NCBI GenBank assembly: GCA_016710765.1 | Contig: JADJUJ010000004.1 | Location: 310,001 to 374,000 of the forward strand | Direction of reading: 5' to 3' | Origin: Lewinellaceae bacterium | Lineage (GTDB): Bacteria > Bacteroidota > Bacteroidia > Chitinophagales > Saprospiraceae | Length of the DNA stretch: 64,000 nucleotides | Part shown: in pieces, positions 28,142 through 37,389 of the stretch | Position numbering within the stretch: the stretch's first letter is position 1 | Layout of the letters: every line of letters begins with the position of its first letter | Notes under the pieces: model-generated | Database searches by the model: none | What the model was told of the DNA's origin: nothing | The model's input: the letters and a program-made list of their open reading frames with translations, nothing else | Made by a program: the position numbers and the translations under genes

Positions 28142-30874
28142 CTACTGTTTCGCTGCAGCCTGTGCTGCTGCCAGTCGGGCAATCGGCACCCGGAAAGGTG
28201 AGCAGCTCACGTAATCCAATCCTGCATGGTAAAAGAAATTCACCGAAGCAGGATCACCGCCGTGCTCACCGCAAATACCGAGTTCGATATCGGGCCTGGC
28301 TTTTCGGCCTTTTTCCACTGCCATTTCTACGAGTTTGCCTACGCCTTTTTGATCAATGGTGCGGAACGGATCGTGCTCGTACATGCCCTTTTTGAGGTAG
28401 AAAGGCAGGAACTTTCCGGCATCGTCGCGGGAAAAGCCCATGGTCATCTGCGTAAGGTCGTTGGTACCAAAGGAGAAAAACTCGGCCTGCGCGCCAATGC
28501 TGTCGGCTACCAGAGCCGCCCTTGGTGTTTCGATCATGGTACCGATCATGTAGTGGATGCGTTCGCCGCGTTCTTCAAAAACGGCTTCCGCAGCACTGCG
28601 GATAACGTCAGCCTGAGCATTAAACTCCCGGACAGTACCCACCAAAGGCACCATGATTTCCGGTTTGGCATCAATCCCCTGGGCTTTCACATTCATGGCC
28701 GCCTCAATAATGGCGCGGGCTTGCATTTCGGTAATTTCCGGATAAGTAATGCCCAAACGGCAACCCCGGTGTCCCATCATGGGGTTGAACTCGTGGAGTT
28801 CTTCCACCCGCATTTTGATTTTGCCCAACGGCACTTTCATATCCTGCGCCATCACGCGCTGGCTGGCCTCATCGTGGGGCACGAATTCGTGCAGCGGGGG
28901 ATCAAGCAGGCGAATGGTTACTGGCAGACCGGCCATTTCGCGGAACAGCCCTTCAAAATCACCGCGTTGAATAGGCAGGAGTTTGGCCAGGGCTTTTCTG
29001 CGGCCAGCCTCGTCGTCGGCCAGGATCATTTCCCGAACGGCTACGATGCGGTCACCTTCAAAGAACATGTGCTCGGTACGGCAGAGGCCGATACCTGTGG
29101 CACCGAATGCCCGGGCAACGGCGGCCTCATCCGGCGTATCGGCATTGGTGCGCACTTCCATGGTGCGGAATTTATCCGAAAGGGTCATCAGCGTACCAAA
29201 ATCGCCGCTGAGTTCAGCATCTTTGGTGGCAATTTGCCCCTCATACACTTCCCCAGTCGAACCATTGAGGGAAAGCCAATCGCCTTCATGGTACATCTTG
29301 TCTTCCACACTCATGGTGCGGTTTTTATAGTCGACATGGATGGCGCCGGCGCCGGAAACGCAGCACTTACCCATGCCACGGGCAACTACGGCCGCGTGGG
29401 AGGTCATCCCGCCACGAGCGGTCAGAATACCTTTGGCCACGCTCATGCCCCGGAGGTCTTCCGGTGAGGTTTCCAGGCGCACCAAGATCACATCTTTTCC
29501 TTTTTTTACCCATTCTTCGGCCTCATCGGCAAAAAACACAATTTGGCCGGTGGCAGCACCAGGCGAAGCAGGCAAGCCACGCGCAATGGTGTCGGCATCT
29601 TTCATGGCTTTCTTATCGAAAACAGGGTGGAGCAGCTCGTCCAGACGGGCGGGGTCTACCCGAAGCAGGGCCGTTTTTTCATCAATCATTCCCTGGCGCA
29701 ACATTTCCATAGCGATGCGCACCATGGCCGCGCCGGTGCGCTTGCCATTGCGGGTTTGTAGCATCCACAATTTACCTTCCTGGATGGTAAATTCCACATC
29801 CTGCATGTCTTTGAAGTGGTTTTCCAACTTGGTCTCAGCGTGTATGAGTTCCTGGAACACCTCGGGCATCAGTTCTTCCAGAGAAGGGTACATTTTCTTC
29901 CGGTCGGCCTCGGTTACACAGGCCAGTTCTGCCCAACGACGGGAACCTTCGAGGGTTACCTGTTGTGGAGTTCGGATGCCTGCCACAACGTCCTCGCCTT
30001 GTGCATTCACCAGGAATTCGCCGTTGAAGAGGTCTTCACCCGTACCGGCATCCCGGGTAAAGGCTACACCCGTGGCGCTGGTATCGCCCAGGTTGCCAAA
30101 CACCATGGCCTGTACGTTGACGGCAGTACCCCAGGATTCCGGAATTTCATTGAGTTCGCGGTACACCTTGGCGCGGTCGTTGTTCCAACTTTCAAAAACA
30201 GCCAGTACAGAGCCCCAAAGCTGATCCCATGGGTCGGTGGGGAAATCGCGGCCCAGGCGGGCGCGGATAAGTGCCTTGAAACGCTGCACAAGTTCTTTCA
30301 GGTCAGCGGCATCCAGTTCGGTATCGTTTTGTACGCGCTTTTCGTCTTTGACCATGTCGATGATCACTTCAAATGGGTCGTGATCTTCCTTGGAAACGGG
30401 CTTAAGGCCCATCACCACGTCGCCGTACATTTGGATGAAACGGCGGTAGGAGTCCCAGGCGAAGCGTTCATTGCCCGATTTTTTGGCCAGTCCTTCCACG
30501 GCCTCGTCGTTCAGCCCAAGGTTCAGGATGGTGTCCATCATACCCGGCATGGAAGCGCGAGCGCCGGAGCGAACAGAGAGCAGGAGCGGATCGGCAGCAT
30601 TGCCGAAGGTTTTTCCCATTTCTTTTTCCAGGAAGGCGACTCCGGACTCCACTTCTTCGCGCAGCAAATCCATCACATGTTCCTTGCCTTTGGCAGTATA
30701 AATATTACAGGATTCGGTAGTGATGGTGAATCCGGCTGGAACCGGAATTTTCAGGCGGCACATTTCGGCAAGATTGGCGCCCTTGCCACCGAGCAGGTTC
30801 TTCATGGAGGCGTCGCCCTCCGTTTGGGAGGCGCCGAAGACATACACGTGTTTGACATCCGTTAGAACTGACAT
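28142..30874 (-). CDS. ppdK: Pyruvate, phosphate dikinase
   Basis: About 910 aa from MSVLTDVKHVYVFG (30874); intact. It interconverts pyruvate + ATP + Pi and phosphoenolpyruvate + AMP + PPi in the cytoplasm. The N-terminal ATP-grasp part starts with LLGGKGANLAEMCRLKIPVP and includes SVRSGARASMPGMMDTILNL. The phosphohistidine domain has the catalytic His in GGMTSHAAVVARGMGKCC (His about 493). The C-terminal TIM barrel carries IGLCRTEHMFF, SFGTNDLTQMT and LGICGEHGGDP with the catalytic Cys. The length and all landmark motifs fit the family. PPDK with PFOR nearby (39-43 kb) points to reversible pyruvate/PEP metabolism. Confidence 0.98.
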   Translation of the reverse strand: MSVLTDVKHVYVFGASQTEGDASMKNLLGGKGANLAEMCRLKIPVPAGFTITTESCNIYTAKGKEHVMDLLREEVESGVAFLEKEMGKTFGNAADPLLLSVRSGARASMPGMMDTILNLGLNDEAVEGLAKKSGNERFAWDSYRRFIQMYGDVVMGLKPVSKEDHDPFEVIIDMVKDEKRVQNDTELDAADLKELVQRFKALIRARLGRDFPTDPWDQLWGSVLAVFESWNNDRAKVYRELNEIPESWGTAVNVQAMVFGNLGDTSATGVAFTRDAGTGEDLFNGEFLVNAQGEDVVAGIRTPQQVTLEGSRRWAELACVTEADRKKMYPSLEELMPEVFQELIHAETKLENHFKDMQDVEFTIQEGKLWMLQTRNGKRTGAAMVRIAMEMLRQGMIDEKTALLRVDPARLDELLHPVFDKKAMKDADTIARGLPASPGAATGQIVFFADEAEEWVKKGKDVILVRLETSPEDLRGMSVAKGILTARGGMTSHAAVVARGMGKCCVSGAGAIHVDYKNRTMSVEDKMYHEGDWLSLNGSTGEVYEGQIATKDAELSGDFGTLMTLSDKFRTMEVRTNADTPDEAAVARAFGATGIGLCRTEHMFFEGDRIVAVREMILADDEAGRRKALAKLLPIQRGDFEGLFREMAGLPVTIRLLDPPLHEFVPHDEASQRVMAQDMKVPLGKIKMRVEELHEFNPMMGHRGCRLGITYPEITEMQARAIIEAAMNVKAQGIDAKPEIMVPLVGTVREFNAQADVIRSAAEAVFEERGERIHYMIGTMIETPRAALVADSIGAQAEFFSFGTNDLTQMTMGFSRDDAGKFLPFYLKKGMYEHDPFRTIDQKGVGKLVEMAVEKGRKARPDIELGICGEHGGDPASVNFFYHAGLDYVSCSPFRVPIARLAAAQAAAKQ

Positions 30875-30880
30875 GACCAA

Positions 30881-31156
30881 TTATTTAAGTTAAAAATCTT
30901 GTTGTTGCCGTTTGTTGGTGTAAAAAATACACGATACAAAGTGCGCTGTTTTTTAGCCTTAAAATGATGGGCCAGGTCACTGGGGCAGCTGAAATTGGTC
31001 AGCTGCGCTCGGGCCGAATGGCCAATTCCAGCCAACCGGCAACTTTACCAAGTGTACCGGCAGCATGCAGGAATCCTTTGGTCGTTAGAAAAAATAAGGT
31101 CATTTGATTGGCGACCCCCATACTGTGTTATTGCCCAAGGGGGTGTTTTCCCCGGG
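30881..31156. other. Intergenic upstream of ppdK
   Basis: No gene seen. Near ppdK there is a short dyad GTGTAAAAAATACAC (30920-30934) that could be part of its control region, but no promoter pair could be fixed. Confidence 0.35.
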
Positions 31157-31312
31157 CGGGGGGGGGTGGGGGGGTAAAGAGGGGGGGGGGGGGGGGGGGG
31201 CGGGGGGGGGGGGGGGGGGGGGGGGGGGGGTCGTCTTTGGGGTGGCGGGGGGGGGGGGGGGGGGGGCTTGGCTTTTTTTTTTTGGGGGTTTGGGGGGGGG
31301 GGGGGGGGGGGC
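31157..31312. other. Abnormal poly-G tract
   Basis: Nearly pure G with runs of 20 (31181-31200), 29 (31202-31230), 20 (31247-31266) and 20 (31292-31311), plus T11 at 31273-31283. Nothing else in the window has such composition. Probably an assembly or base-calling artefact at a junction. If real, it would form G-quadruplexes. Confidence 0.8.
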
Positions 31313-31380
31313 TTAAAAGTAAATCAGTAGTATGCGACCCAACCCTTATTATTGCTACATTTATCTACTAAAACCTGCCT

Positions 31381-31920
31381 ATGCACCGCATCAAACAAAC
31401 CATCTGGATACTATTATTATCTGCCCCAGGCATCTTGATGGCCCAGGGTATCATACCGCGCACCGGACTTTCCCTGGAGACCAACGCCGGACTTTGGACC
31501 GGAAATGTATACCTGGGATTTTACGGACAGATCAACCTGCACGTCGACTACCGTTTTGCAAAACATTTGCAGGCCGGGACGGGCATCGGATTTCTTTTTA
31601 CTGGTTACGGAACGGGCATCATAGTACCTGTGGAAGCCAATCTGTGTTTTCTTGGACCAAGGGGAGGCGGAATTATTTTGAGTGGTGGCGCAGTAGCACA
31701 AGCGGGTGCCGGACAACCTGCTCTTTTTCCTAAATTCGCCCTAAGACCACGCATTATGTTGGGGAAAAAAATGTTTCTTGACCTGCAATTTCAGGTACTC
31801 AGCGCCTACAGATACGAATGTATCAACGGCACAAACACTTGCCCGAATCCGAACAGCCAGCGCAGGGCGGGCTGGAGCACCAACCCTGGCCTGGGATTAA
31901 CCGTAGGCAGATATTTGTAA
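31381..31920 (+). CDS. Small outer-membrane beta-barrel-like protein
   Basis: 179 aa. Signal peptide MHRIKQTIWILLLSAPGILMAQ. Alternating beta strands follow (YLGFYGQINLHVDYRF, HLQAGTGIGFLFTGYGTGI), with a disulfide-capable loop CINGTNTCPN and a C-terminus GLGLTVGRYL. It looks like an outer-membrane protein of the OmpW/porin-like small-barrel type; no exact family is recognised. The next gene starts 24 bases downstream. Confidence 0.65.
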   Translation: MHRIKQTIWILLLSAPGILMAQGIIPRTGLSLETNAGLWTGNVYLGFYGQINLHVDYRFAKHLQAGTGIGFLFTGYGTGIIVPVEANLCFLGPRGGGIILSGGAVAQAGAGQPALFPKFALRPRIMLGKKMFLDLQFQVLSAYRYECINGTNTCPNPNSQRRAGWSTNPGLGLTVGRYL

Positions 31921-31944
31921 AACAAGATATCACAGGCAATAATT

Positions 31945-32289
31945 ATGATCAAAATCGTCAACGCAGGATTGAGTTTTTTCCTGGAAATGGCTATGCTGGC
32001 AGCGCTGGGTTACTGGGGTTTTACGCAGCATAAAACCTCGCTGGAGCGTTGGCTTTGGGGTATTGGTCTGCCCTTAATGGCCATCCTGTTGTGGGGCTGG
32101 CTGGCTGCGCCAAAATCAACGACACGACTGGAGCAGCCGCTGTTGGCATGCTTCAAACTGGCGTTGTTTGCTATCACCGCTTTTTTACTCCATAAAACCG
32201 GGCAGGAAAAAATGGCCGCCTGGTTTTTGGGTTTGTCGGTGCTGAGTATTTTGCTGGAGTATTTTTGGGGGCATTTGGCGGTTTCCTGA
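31945..32289 (+). CDS. YrdB-like (DUF2568) membrane protein
   Basis: 114 aa with four predicted membrane segments: LSFFLEMAMLAALGYWGF, WGIGLPLMAILLWGWLAAP, LACFKLALFAITAFLL and AWFLGLSVLSILLEYFW. The early LEMAMLAALGYWGF and central GIGLP..LLWG..APK pattern is that of the YrdB/DUF2568 family. Function unknown in all members. Confidence 0.75.
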   Translation: MIKIVNAGLSFFLEMAMLAALGYWGFTQHKTSLERWLWGIGLPLMAILLWGWLAAPKSTTRLEQPLLACFKLALFAITAFLLHKTGQEKMAAWFLGLSVLSILLEYFWGHLAVS

Positions 32290-32319
32290 TTTTATTTTCG
32301 GATCGAGTTTGTTGGGAAA

Positions 32320-33519
32320 TCAAAAAATTACACCAGCCCAAACGAAGTCGCCAAAGTTCTCTTCGGGAGGTGTTTTTCCTACAAGCATCATTTTCTCTAA
32401 ACCCAATGCCCTGGCACGCCTTTTCAAAGTACTGAAATCGCCTGAATGGGGTGTTTCCTTAACTTCGCATGCCATATCGCCTTTAAAAAATAAAATCGAT
32501 CTCCTGCCCTGTCTTTTTTTGGTAATACTGAACTGAACCCAGTTTCATCAATTGCAGATAGATCTGGTTTTCAAAAACCTGACCACTACCCACCTGAGCC
32601 AGTTGTTGTAATATTCCGGTATCTGCCAGATAAATTTTTTCCCTTTTGGAAATTTCACGGTCTACATTCTGTGTGTACGCAGGAACCGTATGAATAAAAT
32701 AGGTTTTCTTAAGGAGTTCAAGGTATGCCGCTACTTTTCGGCGATCAATTCCCAAAATAGATCCAATGCCCGACTGGTCCACCAAAGCGCCTGATCTTGC
32801 TGCCAGCAACCGAATTAATTTATACAGCATATCACCTGTTTCAAAATCTGCCAGCAACCGAATATCTAAATTAATGTAGGAATTAATAACATCCTTCAGG
32901 TTTCTACTTTTTCTTCTTCTGATGGCGCAAGGACGACATCCGGGAAACCACCAAATTTTAAATATTCTTCGTAAAGGGCTTTGTATTTTAAATAAACACC
33001 TTGATGAAACGCCCGAAAGGCCTGCTTCTCAAGTACTTCAGCATCTGCATTCTTGAATTGTAGAAATTCCAAAAAATCCAGTGGATACATTTCGAATACA
33101 TGTTTCCTGCCGGCCAAACTTTCCGAAAAGTGATTGCGCAGATAGAATGAACTGGAGCCGGTGACGATAAATTTGATCGAATAGGTATCATAAAAATATT
33201 TGAGCACACTGGTAATTTCAGGTACCAAGTGGATCTCATCCAGTGCAATTACTGCTGGCTTAGAAAAATCAATACCTGCTATTTCAAGATCGATTCGGAC
33301 ATCCTCGTAGGTCATTTGTTGAAAGATGAACCTGTTTTCTACTTTTTCCAGATCAAGGTATACCTTGTTTTCGTGCCCAACTTTTTGCAATAAATACCGT
33401 AGAGCAGTAGTTTTACCAACGCGCCGCATCCCTGTTATGACCGTGATGTAACGCTGGCTAAGATGTGCTTCTAACTCGGAGAATATGCGTCTTTGTATCA
33501 AAATTTGTTTTTTTATCAT
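32320..33519 (-). CDS. AAA ATPase with DUF4143 domain (two frameshifts)
   Basis: About 399 aa after adding one C (GG at 32899-32900 on plus) and removing one T (A6 at 32485-32490 on plus). Walker A GMRRVGKTTALRYLL, Walker B AVIALDEIHLV, sensor-like IKFIVTGSSSF. The C-terminal DUF4143 part reads GSILGIDRRKVAAYLELLKK, YLADTGILQQL, and QKKTGQEIDFIFKGD, ending FVWAGVIF. The nuclease-like E-D...E-x-K pattern near the end (EIDFIF, CEVKE) is typical of the family. These ATPases are widespread and often horizontally moved; the role is not defined. Confidence 0.85.
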
Positions 33520-33586
33520 TTATATGCACACAAAGTTATACCTTTTGTCAATTATTTGCACATAAAATCCATTTTTTATACTGTCC

Positions 33587-34009
33587 ATGCCCTTCGCCAA
33601 ATACAAAGACTTTGACTCCTTTTACGATGCCCTGCTCCCAGCCGAGCAACCCATCGTGCTGCGGCTGCGGGAACTGATCCAAAACAACTTCCCGGAACTC
33701 CGGGAGCGCTTTGGCTACGGCGTGCCGTTCTACCACGGCCATGCGCGGGTATGCCTGATTTACCCCGCTTCGGTGCCTTACAGTGGCGCAAAGGAGGGGG
33801 TTTGGCTGGGGTTAACGCGGGGCAACTTGTTGTCGAACCAACAGGGCTTGCTGCAGTTTTCGGCCAGCCGGAAAATTGTGGGATCTGTTCACTTTTTGAG
33901 CGAGGAGGATATTCGGGAGGCTTTGATTTTGGAAATTTTGGAAGAGGCCGTGTTGCTGGATGAGGAGATGCGGTTTTTGAAAGGCAGCAAAAAAAATAGA
34001 TTTCCGTAG
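33587..34009 (+). CDS. DUF1801 (YdhG-like) domain protein
   Basis: 140 aa, cytoplasmic. Features: IVLRLRELIQNNFPELRERF, GYGVPFYHGHARVCLIYP, and LGLTRGNLLSNQQGLLQ, with C-terminal helices (LILEILEEAVLLDEEM). The RxxI/Pe...gyGvPfy pattern matches DUF1801. The function is unknown. It is divergent from the DUF4143 ATPase. Confidence 0.8.
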   Translation: MPFAKYKDFDSFYDALLPAEQPIVLRLRELIQNNFPELRERFGYGVPFYHGHARVCLIYPASVPYSGAKEGVWLGLTRGNLLSNQQGLLQFSASRKIVGSVHFLSEEDIREALILEILEEAVLLDEEMRFLKGSKKNRFP

Positions 34010-34125
34010 GCCCTATCAGACCTAGATTAGCCTGATATAGTCAAATCAACGTGGTTTTGAACGACTACTGTACGAGCCCAGGTTTTCTGAGTCGTTGAAA
34101 GTTGAAGGTGATTAGTGATTTTAGT

Positions 34126-34455
34126 TCATCCTTGTAACAGTACTTCATGGTTTTTATTAAATATATTAACGCCATTCGTATAAGCAGTTAAGTTTCCCGT
34201 GGAATCTGAAATCACTGCGTTACAAAGATACATACGATTAGTTGCATTCAATTGTTCAGTTGTGGATGAGCTTGAATCGAATTCGAATCTAACAATTCTC
34301 CAGGTTGAATCTGTTGATGCTGGACTTCCAGTACCTAATATCCAATTCTTGTCTTGGTTTTGAGCACTAAGAGCAAATTGAAAGTAAATTAAACACGGAA
34401 ATAATGCACAACATTTTCGTACAATAGTGGAATGAAATGGAATCACTTTTTTCAT
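34126..34455 (-). pseudogene. Truncated N-terminal fragment of an exported surface protein
   Basis: 109 aa: signal-peptide-like N-terminus (CLIYFQFALSAQ), then WILGTGSPAST and CNAVISDSTGNLTAYTNG, a pattern found at the start of long Bacteroidota surface proteins (GNLLFYTNG type). It stops shortly after HEVLLQG with no T9SS domain. It is probably a remnant broken by rearrangement beside the transposase remnants at 34.5 kb. Confidence 0.5.
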
Positions 34456-34546
34456 TCTTTGCTGTATTTTGATTGTGACCTAATAGCCAAGGCACAGGAC
34501 AAATAATATACTCTATGAAAAAAAGGGGTAACTATTTAGGTACTCG

Positions 34547-34910
34547 TTGAATCTCAAAAAAATCATAACTTTCGACAACAGCATTGCATTGAAGTTACCG
34601 GATACCATAGAAGGTTGCCACGAACTGATAAAACAGTTATTGGTAGTTGTCGAAGGCTTGCAACGTGAAGTTCAGGACTTGAAAGATCGCCTGAATAAGA
34701 ACAGTCGCAACAGCCATCGGCCACCGTCAACAGATGGTTTGCGCAAGCCTGCCTTGCCAGCAAAGAAGGGCGGTAAACGAGGTGGTCAGTCAGGCCATAA
34801 AGGCAAGACGTTAAAGATGGTGGCTCACCCTGATGAGGTCATAAAGTTAAAACCAACGGTTTGTGCCGCTTGTCAGCAGCAACTTGGGGGCCAAACGGAC
34901 CTTGTGCTGG
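34547..34910 (+). pseudogene. IS66-type transposase, N-terminal fragment
   Basis: About 121 residues with the IS66 leader features: EGLQREVQDLKDRLNKNSRN (coiled coil), SHRPPSTDGLRKP, KKGGKRGGQSGHKGKTLKMV and a zinc-finger pair CAACQQQL. The frame is interrupted by the inverted repeat of another IS at 34911. Beyond that IS, in frame when it is removed, only 14 residues remain (VTEREMLRLIRNYN, stop at 36356), so the catalytic DDE part is missing. The start codon is TTG. Confidence 0.8.
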
Positions 34911-36312
34911 CAGCGGTTCTCGCTTTGTAAAAAGTTAGCATGTGATTTTTTGTTTTTTTTTGTAGTTCATTGAAGATCAATATCTTTCGTTCAAAAAATG
35001 AATGATTGACGAATTGATTAAACTGGTAAGAGAAGGCTTTAAGTCCATCAAGGATCATCGCAAATACAATTCTACCTACTCCTTGGAGGATTTGTTGAGT
35101 GCGGGTTTTGCTATTTTTTCGCTCAAAGACCCGTCTTTGCTCGCTTTTCGCCAACAGTTTCCTACTCGCAGCGAGAATTTGAAGCGTATTTATGGGATCG
35201 AGCAAATACCTGGGGACACTGCTTTGCGCGAAGGGCTTGATGGGGTCGATCCGGTTTTCTTGCAGGCACAGTTCAAACCTTTGGTGGATCGCTTGCGCCA
35301 GGAAGGCATGATACAAAAGCGGCAGGTTTTAGACGGTTATACTTTGCTTGCCGGTGATGGCACACAGCATTTTTGTTCTGACAGCCGCTCTTGTGAACAT
35401 TGTCTGACCAAGCAGCATCGCAACGGCTCCACAACCTACCATCACCAACTTTTGGGAGCGGTATGGGTGCAGCCGGGCGAGAAAACCGTTTTCCCCATTG
35501 CTGTGGAACCTATTGTCCGCCAGGATGGCAATGTTAAAAACGATTGCGAGCTCAATGCGGCAAAACGCCTTATCCCACAAATCCGACAGGCGATGCCCGA
35601 GGAGAAGATCTTGTTGACGCTTGACGCACTTTACACCAACGCTCCACTTATCCGATTGCTGATGGGACACCGCATTTCATTCCTTATCGGCGTGAAGGAC
35701 GGATACGTTCCCATTCAAGTAGAGCGGTTGACATCAGAAGGCGCAATGAAAGAAATATCCTGGGAAACCAAGGATCGCTTCTGTGCCATTCGATTCGCCA
35801 ACGGCCTGATTCTCAATGGCCAAAACCAAGACCTGAAGGTCAATTATCTGGAATATATGGAAGTCGATCCAAACACTCACGAAGTGATTTATTTCAATTC
35901 CTGGGTCACGGATTTGCCTATTACGGAAGAAAACCCAATGGAAATGCTCGCCGTAGCTCGAACACGATGGAAAATCGAAAACGAAACATTTAATACCCTC
36001 AAAAATCAAGGCTACCACCTGGAACACGACTACGGTCACGGCACAAAATACCTGGCTACCAATTTTGCAATGCTGACCTTTCTGGCTTTCCTGACAGACC
36101 AAATCGCACAATGCCTTGATGAAGCCTTCCAAAAAGCACTAGAAATCTGCAAAACCAAAAGGGCCTTGTGGGAAAAGGTCCGACAAGTTTTTGATCTCTT
36201 ACCAGCCTTGTCAATGAACGCAATTTATAGATTTATCGCCCTCAACCGCCAGGCAAACCACCCTATGCTCGAATAAATCACATGATGATTTTTTACAAAG
36301 CGAGAACCGCTG
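34911..36312 (+). mobile_element. IS4-type insertion sequence, 1402 bp
   Basis: Terminal inverted repeats CAGCGGTTCTCGCTTTGTAA (34911-) and its complement ending at 36312, identical over 23 bp and similar to 34 bp. It encloses one transposase gene. No target-site duplication is visible at the borders (left ...GTGCTGG, right TTACAGA...). Confidence 0.85.
35002..36276 (+). CDS. DDE transposase of the IS4 superfamily
   Basis: 424 aa, intact. Catalytic D in LLAGDGTQHF (D119), second D in ILLTLDALYTNAP (D208), and E in RWKIENETFNTLKNQG (the Y/R-x-x-E-type signature, about residue 321). Cys pair CEHCLTK between the first two. N-terminal helical DNA-binding part (SLEDLLSAGFAIFSLKDPSL). The complete frame and inverted repeats suggest that the element may still be active. 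The exact IS family (IS4 or a related group) was not resolved. Confidence 0.85.
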   Translation: MIDELIKLVREGFKSIKDHRKYNSTYSLEDLLSAGFAIFSLKDPSLLAFRQQFPTRSENLKRIYGIEQIPGDTALREGLDGVDPVFLQAQFKPLVDRLRQEGMIQKRQVLDGYTLLAGDGTQHFCSDSRSCEHCLTKQHRNGSTTYHHQLLGAVWVQPGEKTVFPIAVEPIVRQDGNVKNDCELNAAKRLIPQIRQAMPEEKILLTLDALYTNAPLIRLLMGHRISFLIGVKDGYVPIQVERLTSEGAMKEISWETKDRFCAIRFANGLILNGQNQDLKVNYLEYMEVDPNTHEVIYFNSWVTDLPITEENPMEMLAVARTRWKIENETFNTLKNQGYHLEHDYGHGTKYLATNFAMLTFLAFLTDQIAQCLDEAFQKALEICKTKRALWEKVRQVFDLLPALSMNAIYRFIALNRQANHPMLE

Positions 36313-36792
36313 TTACAGAAAGGGAAATGCTCAGACTAATCCGCAACTATAACTGATTGTGCATCAGAAATAGCAATGAAGAACTTGGCGAAAACTAGGC
36401 TGGAGGAGCGTATTTGGTTTTTTCTCTGGGTCCAGACATTTGGTATGTGACAGACAGGGTTCTCGTTAATGAAAACGATTTTCAAAGTAAAATCTAAATT
36501 TTGGATTTTACAAGAATTTGTATCATATTTTTTGCATTATTAACATTTTACCGCATTTTTAATGGTTAATTTCCCTGATAACATTGTATTATTTTACGAA
36601 TTACATATTTTTGTACTGCATCATACCTGCGGGCCTGTTTGCTTGGATACAAAATTTAAGAAGATGTATCGCGCGCCAAGAGTATGATCAAATCAATTTT
36701 GAAGATTTTTAAAAACCGCATGCATTATTATCCTCATTAAACAGTTTTTAGATGGCTTCTACCAACGCTACCCGAATTTCAATAACAAACAC
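36313..36792. other. Intergenic region after the IS, no gene seen
   Basis: 480 bases, strongly AT-rich from 36470 on. The first 44 bases read as the tail of the interrupted IS66-like frame. The rest may include a promoter for the 36793 gene, but no clear element was found. Confidence 0.4.
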
Positions 36793-37254
36793 ATGAAAAA
36801 CACTTTTCTCCTGTTCCTCCCCTTCTTCTATCTCCTCTCCTCCTGCTCCTCCCCCAACAACCAGCCAGCCCCAGCCACCTTCGAAACCTCCCTGTCCAAT
36901 CACCTGCGCGCCGTACAGGAAAAGAATTTCGAGTTGCTAAAAAGTACGGTACCCGACAGCGGCAGTTTTCACCTTATCCTGCCCAATGGGAAAATGATTA
37001 ACCGCGTGGAGGAATTTCTAGATATGCACCACGAATGGTTTCAGGAAAGCGGGTGGAGCATGGAATCCAGGGTATTGTTTTCTGAAAGTGGCGCTGATTT
37101 TGGCCATGCCATCGTGGAGTCGATGCTTCGGGAACCCGAACGCAACGGCAAACCTTATTTTCATAAAATGGCCATCAGCTATGTACTGAAGCTACAAGAT
37201 GGCGCCTGGAAAGTTGTTGCCGACCATGCCTCCACCATCGAAAAGTCAGACTAA
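36793..37254 (+). CDS. NTF2-like (SnoaL/DUF4440) lipoprotein
   Basis: 153 aa. Lipoprotein signal with LLSSC (Cys 18). The mature part has the NTF2-like order: HLRAVQEKNFELLKSTV, FHLILPNGKMINRVEEFLDM, HEWFQESGWSMESRVLF, and YVLKLQDGAWKVVADHAST. Members bind small ligands or have no known activity. The redox operon starts 135 bases downstream. Confidence 0.8.
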   Translation: MKNTFLLFLPFFYLLSSCSSPNNQPAPATFETSLSNHLRAVQEKNFELLKSTVPDSGSFHLILPNGKMINRVEEFLDMHHEWFQESGWSMESRVLFSESGADFGHAIVESMLREPERNGKPYFHKMAISYVLKLQDGAWKVVADHASTIEKSD

Positions 37255-37389
37255 AATCGGTTCACCCACCGTTCACCTACCGTCCCATCCCCTAAGCTGA
37301 CCAAAATCAGCTCCCGCTTTGCCCGTGGTCACGAGCAACAGTTGACCATGCCTGTACCTTGCAGGTTCTAAGCAACTGATCCTGCCATC

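Noticed and set aside
28226..30865. Long open frames (413 and 349 codons) on the plus strand opposite ppdK
   Set aside because: They are antisense shadows of a complete, highly conserved ppdK gene and encode no recognisable protein.
31104..31371. Glycine-rich open frames in the poly-G region
   Set aside because: Product of the homopolymer only; no start context and no protein-like sequence.
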